DNA from: Polytrichum commune | Lineage: Eukaryota > Streptophyta > Polytrichopsida > Polytrichales > Polytrichaceae | Assembly: GCA_950295325.1 (NCBI GenBank) | Contig: OX485809.1 | Span: 10,106,001 to 10,170,000 of the forward strand | Direction: 5' to 3' | DNA: 64,000 nucleotides | Shown here: one piece after another, positions 55,381 to 64,000 of the stretch | Numbering within the stretch: the stretch's first letter is position 1 | Layout: each line of letters opens with the position of its first letter | Position numbers and translations under genes: made by a program | The notes under the pieces: model-generated | Seen by the model: only the letters and a program-made list of their open reading frames with translations | The model's database searches: none | What the model was told of the DNA's origin: nothing

Positions 55381-56894
55381 GTGTAGATAGGTTTTTTGCT
55401 TGGGTTCAATTTTATATAAAATACCCCAGGGAAGACTGAATGAGTGTTAGGTTGTTAATCTAGATGTCACTCTTAGGTTAATTGATAGTTCTTAGTTGTC
55501 AATGTAGGTAATTTACGCACACAACCCAGGGAAAACCTAACTTTTAGAGTTGTTTTAGGGTTAAATTATGATGTTTTGTGGCTTAGAGGCTCTTAGGTCC
55601 GTACATGCATTTGCTCAGTCTCTCCCTCACATCCATTGTCCAGTAGTGACCATGTGTTTAGATGTTTTTGGGATTTTTATGAGGCAGGGAGTCATGGCTC
55701 AGCAATAGTCTTTTTGAGTATCTAGTAACCACAATTCATCAGAGCCAAGGGCGCTCTGATTAATTCCATAATCTCTCCTTAATCAATTTGTGCCTTTAAT
55801 GGATCAAGAAATACGGTAGTAACAACTCCTAAAAGTTATTGTCCCTTCTTAATTAAATATGAGTTTTAATTTGGCAGTATAATCAATGGACCGCACCCCA
55901 AGGTAAGTTGGTAGTACCGGAACCATCATATTTTAATGCCATTAATTCATATATTTATTTCATAATATGGAATTCCTTAATAGTTCCTTTACTTAGATTT
56001 AGAATTCACTTCTAAATAATTCTCAAGTTATAATATTCCTTGTTTTTTAATACATACCTTATTGCTTTTCGCAGCTTGCGAAATAATTAAGAACACTATC
56101 ACAGTGTTGTGCAATTTAGCATTGAATTTATGTATGTTGTCTGATATGCTGGATGCCCATTTTGTTTGTTGTATGATGCAAAAATTTTATGTTAATTTAT
56201 GTGTGCAAAAAATTATTCTTACCCGTTGCTGTGTTGCTTGTAATTTCGGTGATTCCAGGTGCAGGTTGAAGACTGATATGGGCAAGTGTACTTCAAAGGT
56301 TTTTATGCATGCACTATTTTGCTATCCCAACCGCTATGGGATAACTCTTCGGCTTCCAAATGCTTCTTCACTTCAATATTGAAGGGATGACCACGAGAAA
56401 CATAGTACCTTGTTAAGACGAAGCTGGTTCCTCTTCACTGAATCCGTTGTTGCACTTACAAAACAAGGAGGATTGAAGACGGGGAGGCAATTGTGAGGTC
56501 CACTTGTCCCTGCAATTGTGGCTTGGCAGATTTTGATTGACAATTGGGTTTCTCCAGGTCCTCAATATCCTTCAGCATTTTCCCGCACTTGTACAATAGA
56601 CGTTTCCTCGTTGCTAAGTGATATGAATCAAGTTGTTCACACCCTCAGAAACTTCGTCTCTCTCACCTGCTCACTGCTTGCTTATGTTGTGGTTGGTTTA
56701 AAGCGGACTCGCTTTCCTCCTTCATTCGTATTGTTCGCACCAGAAGCACGTTTCGAAGCAGAAAGTGTGGATAAAAACGAAGAAATTGGAGCAGCTACTG
56801 TGTTCACCTTCGCCGGTTCTTCAGCACATGCTGTCTCCGGAGCCACCGGTCTTCCTCCCAGTTCTCGACTCCAGACTTCGGCGTCGCAGACTCC
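55381..56894. other. AT-rich DNA interrupting the right repeat block
   Basis: This segment has no counterpart on the left side, so it is probably inserted material. A 106-codon frame (56062-56382) and a 159-codon frame (56518-56997) lack recognisable motifs. The second runs into MITE sequence. Confidence 0.4.
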
Positions 56895-57205
56895 GAACTT
56901 CAATTGGTTATTCCTCAAACTCAATAGGTTAATTTGTCTGGTTCTGCTGCGCATGACAGAAATCCTTGGCTTCCCACTGCACGACAACGTCGATTGACAG
57001 TTTCACCTTCACCTGCATTTTGAATTCCAAGGAGATTGGTGGGCATAGCTAACTATGATCATAGTGCTTCCGAGTCCAACTGGTTACGTGTTGACCTCTT
57101 TCAATTTTTATTTATGAATTTAAAGCATCTCTCGAAGATGATTGGCAATATTTTTGCAGCTTTGAACTTCAACCGAGTATTTCTTGAACTACAATATCAG
57201 GCCAA
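56895..57205 (-). mobile_element. hAT-like MITE, family 1, two adjacent degraded pieces
   Basis: At 56897-56940 the phrase AACTTCAATTGGTTATTCC and the following bases match the 5' part of the family in minus orientation. At about 57030-57205 GAGATTGGTGGGCATAG through CTTCAACCGAGTATTTCTTG matches most of the rest. Both are old. Confidence 0.65.
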
Positions 57206-57520
57206 CCTCTTCACTTACAATTTTTTAGCAAAAGTAATCACACGCATAGAGAAATGACTGACAATTTGTGAGCGTAAAAACATGACTTCACACCATTCGC
57301 ACTTAATCCTTATTGACATCGTAGAAAGAATTAAAGTACTAAAGCTCATTAAGTCAAAGCCCGTGAGCAATACGACAATGATTCTTTAAGACTATGGCCT
57401 CACAAACCTGCTTCAATTGATCAGACAAAGCATGTACAAACTGATGAGATATACACACAGAAGTAGGGCTGCACACCTACTTGCATTAATTTTAGTTAAT
57501 TCACATGTCACAAGGATCTC

Positions 57521-57648
57521 CTCTCTTCACAAGAGGGATCTTTAAAATTCCTGCACAAATTCACTCCCTTCACGAGAGGTTCAAGTTTCTTTCACACAAA
57601 AACACTTTATGAACGGAGCACACAAACAAATCACTCTCTTCACGAGAG
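57521..57648. repeat. three short CTC...GAG hairpins
   Basis: CTCTCTTCACAAGAG (57521-57535), CTCCCTTCACGAGAG (57564-57578) and CTCTCTTCACGAGAG (57634-57648) recur within 130 bp. They are separated by related phrases (CACTTTATGAA, TTCAAGTTT). Each can form a small stem with loop TTCAC. Function unknown. Confidence 0.65.
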
Positions 57649-58009
57649 TTCAAATCAATTCTGCTTAAAAGTACTTTATGAAAATTACAAGAAAAATGCG
57701 GTACAACTTTCTCGTCTTCTTCCTTCTTACCCTTTTGCGGAGATTAGGTCATTTGCCGCACCGTACCTCTTCACAACGGGTGTGGCCATCCAAACCTAAG
57801 TTTCTAAGAGCTTTGGTAAATTACCGAATGCCCCATTTATTTACTAAATAAAAATTTAGCATAGTTTTTACCTTTTTATTTAGGCTGAGTTATTTTTTCA
57901 CTTTTAGTGATTAATCTCACCAATTACTTACTAATTTCTATTTCCTAACTAGATTTAAATCCTAATTTTTCCTAATTTAGGGCTTTGAGCTCTCAAAGCC
58001 AAAAAATTG

Positions 58010-60117
58010 GATTACAAGGAGAGAGGAGGCCCGACCTTTTAGCCTCTTCCCAAAGTCAACACTAGCCCAAACCTATGTCACATGAGCTTCAACTAGTCAT
58101 TAACTAACCCCCATTAGCTTACTTCAGCCTTATCTATCCCTTATCTTAGCCATAAGGCATCAAATGTCAACCAAAATGGTAAACTATTTGTACCTTTCAT
58201 TTACCAAACTTCAAACACACAAGATGAAGTTTGAAAACCTTTAAAACTAAATTGTCTAAAAGAGGCTGACAAGAATTCCAAGAGAAATTTTACTCCAACT
58301 GTAAGAACTTGAGGATGCGTCGAAAAATAAGTGCAACGTAGTCTATACGATCAACCTTAGTCAAAGAATTAACTGGGCCTTCTAGCCAACGTTGATGGCC
58401 ACGACTTCCTTTGAAAAGCCTAAGTATCAGCAATAAACCCCCACCTTTAAGCGTCGTAATCCGGGGGGAGGCTTAAAGCTCACACACAATAAGTTTATTC
58501 TACGCAGCCCTTGGTCCAATCCTTCCAACAACTCCACATTCATGAATGAGAACACAAAACTTCATGTAAAGAGTCGCTAGAGCATTAAGAAACACTCTAA
58601 GTACTTACCAAACTTGTCACCTACAACATCTAAAACACCCTAAAACCACTTCCCCACAAGGAAATGATTAATTAATCTAGCCTACTTGCCAATGGCCTTA
58701 GGTCACACCTTCACACATTGGTGTGCTTCAATCCTTCCCTCTTAACCCAACACTAAGAGCCCAGCCTCACCTCCCTTCGGCCCCTTAACTCACTAAATCC
58801 CCCAATGGCTTAATCTAACCATTCCCTTTTCCCTTTAGTCCTTAAGCCACGGCTGCAAGAGCCTTAGAGGCTGCTAACCAGCCCCCGAAGAAGCCCTCAG
58901 TCTTCATGACTCGGCCGGGATTTTGCACTATTGGCCTTCGACCAACACCCGTCACTGCCCGTCATTCGGTGCGGGGACCAGCTGATCTCCGCTCCCAGTC
59001 CTTATTCCTCCCTGGTTCTCCTTCTGGTTACCAGCTCACCTTGTCAGCCCTGAGTTGATCTCGATCCAGGGAGTTCAGAGCCCTCAGTTCCCTTCGTTGT
59101 TCTTGCACTCACCCCTACACTGGCCCATAGGAATGCCACCTGTTCCATTCGCAGCCTTCTCCTCTGCTATGGAACCGCCACCTAGAGATTGTGCCCAACC
59201 CCCCTTTGCATTCTTAGCTCCCTTTGTTGACCTCATATCTCCCTGAACACGTGTGAGAGAAATATTGAATTTCCGAACTGGGCATTTGAATAGAATCCTT
59301 CTTCGACTCAGCGTTCTTCCCAGTGCTACCTGCATTTGGTGTGCGGCCGAGGTTCCTGATTGAGAAGTGTGGCATTGCTCTTCCTGGCTCAAATCCGCCA
59401 CTTTTCGCCACCGCATTTCAGTTTAAATTCTGCCAACCGTTGGCCTAGCTCGCCCTTGGCTCAATTTCCACCCATCCAGCTTTTAATTGATTGCTGCTAA
59501 AATTCTCCAAGGCACTGAGAACCTCCTCCCTGAGTCCATCACTTCCCATCCCTCTCCTGAGCAGAGAGCAGTCATCCCCATAGCGGCAGCTCCCTGCCAC
59601 CGTTGCTAGACCAACGAGTGAGAGAGAGTTTTTCTCTCCTGTTTTTTTTTTTTTTTTTCTGCTCCGAGGCCCCTGGCCTCCCCTGGTTTCTCTGCCCAGC
59701 GCAGAGGTTTATCCCTTTCCTTACCCCCCCCCTTAAATGGGCAGCAAGGACATTCAACCCAACTCTAAAACCCCGAGACTAACTTGCAATTTCCAGCCTT
59801 AGCCTAACTAATTTCAACTACCTAGTTAACCATAAAATTAACCCGACTAACTCTCAATCAACACAAGCCAATCATCACTCTTTTTACCTTTTCACTGACT
59901 TGGGCATTTCCCGTAGCCAAGATTTCATTAACTTGAAGAAATAAAACGCCCATGAGCAAGCACCTAGACTTGCACTTCTCATCTAAAACCTAATTCAACT
60001 CCAAAATCTACCAACACTCTATTTATCTTTTCTGTTTAGCTTGACACTTTTCTAAAGTCAGGGTTTTAATGAATTTAAAAGTTAAAATCACATGTGAGTA
60101 CAACATTGGGCTCACAG
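58010..60117 (-). repeat. inverted, rearranged counterpart of 49.6-53.2 kb
   Basis: Read on the minus strand, an LTR-like block (60117 to about 58445) is followed directly by the decayed ORF fragment (58440-58270) and one unit of the 216-bp repeat (58240-58020). On the left the ORF precedes the LTR-like block instead. Divergence is considerable (GC-rich central part around 58850-59700 aligns only in patches). This is an independently decayed relative, not a recent inverted duplication. Confidence 0.6.
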
Positions 60118-60995
60118 ATGTCGTCAATGTTTGACAAGCATCAAATGTGCATTATATATAAATTAAGTTAGTGTGATATGGGTTTTTGAGTAGTTAAGAT
60201 TGTTTGTGTGTGTAATCTATTATATTAACTACCGATGTTGGTTGGATTGGGAATTGCTTCATTCGGTTCATAGCAATTATAATTGAGAATCATCCCGATT
60301 GTCGTTTCAAGATTTAAAATTGAATTTGAGATACAACTTTGGTTTACATCAAAATTGAAAATTGAAGTTCTCCCTCTTTCACCTTAATAATGTTGAATGC
60401 ATTTTGATCATATAATCTATACTTAATCTTATTATAACATGCATGTCTTAAGACTCGAGTTTAAATGAACATTTTTGGCTATATATGCACCTACTTCTCG
60501 TAGGATGCAAAACACTTAATTATTAGTGTAACTGGACCTAGGTCTGGTTTTAATTCATATTCTTATTCTATCATATGCACCATTTCAAATTAATTCAATA
60601 TTTTCACATATTCTGGATTAATTCAAATGTTTTCCACACCTAGGTTTGCATTTGAATTAAGATCTGAATTATACCTAGGTATGGTTTCAAGTCATATCCT
60701 TTATCTACCTTACAAGCCAATTGGCATTAATTTGACTTGTTATTGGTATTCACACACTTGGTGAGCATATTATGAGCATGTTTTGATGTGAATCATATGA
60801 TACCTACAATTTTAGGGGACTCCACAACCGTTTCTGACCCACTCTTACCTCATTGTGTGTGTGTATCACTTGGACCTTGGTAACATATAGGTATCAATTG
60901 CCACAAAAAACTTAGACCTCACACCTTGGTCACAAATTCTTTAGTATATTCTATGTTAAGCATCATCATATTTAAATTATATTTATTTATTATAG

Positions 60996-61024
<29 letters not shown>
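60996..61024. repeat. (TA)n microsatellite
   Basis: About 14 uninterrupted TA dinucleotides. Nothing else is recognised between 60118 and 61400. Confidence 0.95.
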
Positions 61025-61026
<2 letters not shown>

Positions 61027-61403
61027 GTTAGACCTTGGTAACATCTAAGGTGTGTGACCAATGTACATATTTTCAATATATTGCATGCATGCCATACATG
61101 TTTTATACATAGCGTCATGTATGTTCCACATGGATAGAATGACATATTCTTAGGTCAAAGTAGGTAGTAGGAATCCGCTTTTTAAAAAGCATCCAAGGGA
61201 TTTTGAGCCACCCTAGAAAAATACTTAAAGCTTTTCCCCCCACAACAATGTTTAAAAAAAATTATTTATTTAATTTTTTAGCAAATGCTCAGTGCATGCT
61301 CTAGACACATGTTGGAGTGCGCTCAAGCCATTTTCTTGTATATCCATAGTACACTCCCCAGGTATAAAACAACCTACATCTACCGCATATACCGCCGCTT
61401 ATA

Positions 61404-62501
61404 TCGGAGCTTTGCGAACGTGCGTTTGTAAAGCTAGAGTCAACGCATTTGTAGTAATGGTTCAAACACAGGATGGTCGAGAATTTACTAACATGCGTTC
61501 GTAAATACCACCTGAGAGTATGGTCTATGCATCTAGCAACATTCATACATATACATATTTTTATGCAGAGAGAAACAATATGGCATAGTGATATACGAAC
61601 GGCCGTTCGTAAATATGTCATCCAAATATTTACGAACGGACATTTGTATGTCGCACACACATTCATTTTCCCCAAATACACATGAGATGGTCGAGTTTAC
61701 GAACATTAGTTCGTAAATACCACTTGGAATTATGATCTGCATTTAGCAACATCCATACATATACACACATCTATGCATAGACACAATCGGTATGTCATCG
61801 TGATATATGCACGGGCGTTTGTATATACGCTATGTAAAGACTTACAAATGGACGTTCGTATGTCCCATACGCACCCATTTGCCCAAATCACGGGGAGGTC
61901 ACTCTATTGTCAAGTTGAAGACCATGTGCAAAAAAAATTTGCTACCCCTATATTACATGCCATAGATAATTTTAAAATTTATGATATTTTTTCTACATAT
62001 ACATAACCAATGATAGTATCTTTATTATATTTTCTTGAAATTTTTTAGTCATCTTCATTTTTGTGGTAATTGTTTTAGTTAAAACCAACGTCATTCTAGT
62101 TTAAAACGGTATGTTTTATTAAAAAAAACAAATCATCAAATTTAGTTACCATTTTTTAACTATGTAATAGGTACCATGTATATCCACTCATGAAAAAAAT
62201 TTGGTAAAATTGTGACCCATTTTGGTGATGATTTATGTAAAAAGTAGGATTTTCTACCTGTAAAGTGTTCACATGTGGTTGTTCAACTTTACAATGGAGT
62301 GACCTCCCTGTGCCCCAAATACACATACGATGTCATACCGTTTACAAACTGACGGCAGTAAATACCACAATTACGACAGTCCATGTTTTAGTTGACATAG
62401 ACAATCATTTATTTATGGCCTGGAACATACGAACAACCGTTTGTAAATATGCCCTCAAACATTTGTGGAAAAGGTATACGTCGAACAATCATTCGTATAT
62501 G
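61404..62501. repeat. ~214-bp tandem repeat carrying TACGAAC..GTTCGTA palindromes
   Basis: At least three units, the last split by a MITE at 61889. Landmarks recur 210-215 bp apart: ATGGTCGAG (61472, 61687), the palindrome at 61594 versus 61807, and the one at 61628 versus 61842. Each unit carries about three imperfect palindromes of the form TTACGAAC-gap-GTTCGTAA (61486, 61594, 61628, 61696, 61807, 61842, 62330, 62425, 62477), with a 4-6 bp centre. Confidence 0.8.
61889..62312. mobile_element. hAT-like MITE, family 3 (424 bp)
   Basis: The inverted ends CACGGGGAGGTCACTC and the complement of CACAGGGAGGTCACTC continue with similarity for about 30 bp. Flanks GCCCAAAT (61881-61888) and CCCCAAAT (62313-62320) match in seven of eight bases. 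AT-rich and non-coding. It sits inside the 214-bp tandem repeat. Confidence 0.87.
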
Positions 62502-62989
62502 CCAAGTCATACTCTTTCCGTATCATAACTTTGATTGACATAAATCTTGTCGATTGTGTATGCAACTGAGATTTCTTTCATCCATATCTTTCAACATTTT
62601 GCCATAAGCGACCAACGTTTAAGCCCACAATTCCTCCACTACCCAAAGCAAGAAGTGCGTGTTGCTCACTTACCCGTCTCACACAACATCTTCCTCTCTA
62701 AGAGGTTCCCTCCATGCTCAATCTAACCCACTCTTTGAGAGCGGGTAACTATTAGGGAAAGTAGAGAGTGTGCGACAGTGCACTCTCGTATGCACGCACC
62801 TACTTTCGCAGTAAATCAAATATTTATCTTCCAAAAATGTTTCATGTCTTTTATTCAGCCTAGAAATGACAAAGAGAGCATGCAAAATGAATAAGAAATT
62901 CTTAAGTAAAGTAAAAAATTAGTTAATATGAAGTGTGCATGTAATATGTATTACCTTGCTCACATTATTGATCAATTTAAGCTCCTTTT

Positions 62990-63485
62990 CCCAGGGAGTG
63001 CACTATTCAAGTACTGTATTTATACACGTGGGTGCACAAAAGGGGTATTATTTAAAACAAGCATGTACAAAATGTACGTACAAGAGACATATTGCTATTA
63101 AGCAAGAAGTAGATATACATGAGGCTATAGAAAAATATATGTAAAGTACGCATTTACGCGTTTACGCGTTCAAGTCAGACCTGGACCAAGAATCATGTGT
63201 TTTTTCATCCACTAAGTAACGACTTTATAACTAAAAATCTATGATTTGATATTATACATATAATAGGGCCATATTTTTGCATTTCCAAACATTTGTACAC
63301 ATGTTATATACAATTTCTGTATTTGTTTTTGGACCCTTGTGTATGTATGGAAATGTATTTTGAAGCAATGAGATTTGTAAGTATATTGCTTGATTTTAGC
63401 AAAAATAAAATGTATACAGGGGTATTTTAATAAGGGGCATGCACGCACGTGATGCTTGGTTTCAATGAATAGTGCACTCCCTGGG
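62990..63485. mobile_element. hAT-like MITE, family 4 (496 bp)
   Basis: The inverted ends CCCAGGGAGTGCACTATTCA and complement are flanked by perfect 8-bp duplications CTCCTTTT (62982-62989 and 63486-63493). The interior is AT-rich and non-coding. The end resembles family 2 and 3 ends in the GGGAG-TGCACT/TCACT core, so these families may share one transposase source. Confidence 0.92.
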
Positions 63486-63493
63486 CTCCTTTT

Positions 63494-64000
63494 AAACTCT
63501 CCCACATGTGGTAAGAGTGTTTGGGTCACAAGACCACTTAATGAGGGTGACTATTATAAAGAGAGTAGGTAACTCCTTCTTGGTGCAAGGTCAAGGGGTA
63601 TAATATAGCAACCCTCACTTCACCAAATAGGGTGAGTAGTATGACTTTTAGAATAGAATGGCAGACTGCATTGACTTGCAATTCCAAGTTACTAAAATAA
63701 ATCAATTTCACCTTTGAAACATGGAGGCATGTGGAGGCATGTGAGTGTGTCTTCTTACTTAATATTTAATGCAATCTGTTATTTCCATTAGTGATTTTGG
63801 TCCAATACAATAGTTGCTACAATAGACTTCTAGTAAAAGTAAGTGTTATAGATATGAACCGTTAGAAATATTAATGTTAGTTGTACTAATGACCCTATTA
63901 GTGTAGACTCTAGAAAGAGGGTTGCCCTACACACAATGCTCAACAAATTAAGAGTTTGGAGAGGACTTCCCAAAATGTATGAACATGGGAACATGCATGC
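63494..64000. other. AT-rich DNA, nothing recognised
   Basis: No coding frame or repeat structure could be supported to the end of the window. Confidence 0.5.

Noticed and set aside
56518-56997. A 159-codon frame that could look like a small gene
   Set aside because: Its C-terminal part is translated MITE sequence and the rest shows no motif or splice support.
1-64000. CRISPR arrays, operons or prokaryotic gene clusters
   Set aside because: The introns, telomere repeat and transposon types are those of a plant nuclear genome. No spaced identical repeats of CRISPR type are present.

Overview
The window is nuclear DNA from a land plant. The evidence is a set of spliced plant-type genes (germin-like protein, MBOAT wax synthase, GH3 acyl-amido synthetase), an interstitial TTTAGGG-type telomere repeat, and a dense plant transposon load. 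The germin-like protein lacks the usual N-terminal cysteines and the wax synthase is long. These hint at a seed-free lineage such as a bryophyte, fern or lycophyte, but that is only a guess. Most of the window is AT-rich, gene-poor and repetitive.

Layout. At 0.9-2.9 kb lies a pogo/Tigger-like element with an almost intact transposase, and at 11.6-12.75 kb an inverted deletion derivative of it. At 9.4-10.6 kb is a germin-like gene whose 3' end was duplicated in tandem to give a broken fragment. At 13.98-15.53 kb (minus) is a two-exon wax synthase. At 23.4-28.13 kb (minus) is a six-exon GH3 gene with an open frame of 607 codons across all splices. Upstream of it is an array of diverged ~320-bp repeats, split by a decayed PIF/Harbinger element (29.2-32.6 kb) that carries both a Myb-like gene and a DDE transposase as pseudogenes. 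At 33.8-34.4 kb is a weak candidate for a secreted hypothetical protein.

The 38-48.5 kb interval is the most unusual part. It holds two related elements (A, 37976-42027; B, 43431-48502) with TGTGGGA...TCCCACA ends and perfect 5-bp target duplications, but with no paired LTRs and no reverse transcriptase. Each carries one large gene for an unrecognised protein with a coiled coil and a proline/arginine/serine-rich tail. The gene has its own TATA-like box, clustered AACGG motifs, and twin hairpins in the leader. A second TATA-like box followed closely by AATAAA lies downstream. The simplest reading is a pair of giant solo LTRs whose U3 region contains a gene. A is intact; B is broken by a 975-bp solo LTR and a 13-bp deletion. 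Both are packed with TCCGG/CCGGA motifs.

MITEs are numerous. One hAT-like family (TIR CAGTGATCGGGGAGA, 8-bp TSD) has about eleven copies or remnants, including a MITE nested inside a MITE. Three further families with 8-bp duplications occur at 21.2/36.3 kb, 61.9 kb and 63.0 kb. From 49 to 60 kb there are two rearranged, inverted, diverged copies of retroelement-like sequence, including ~0.9-kb inverted arms facing each other at 53.2-55.4 kb. At 61.4-62.5 kb is a ~214-bp tandem repeat studded with palindromes of the form TACGAAC..GTTCGTA.
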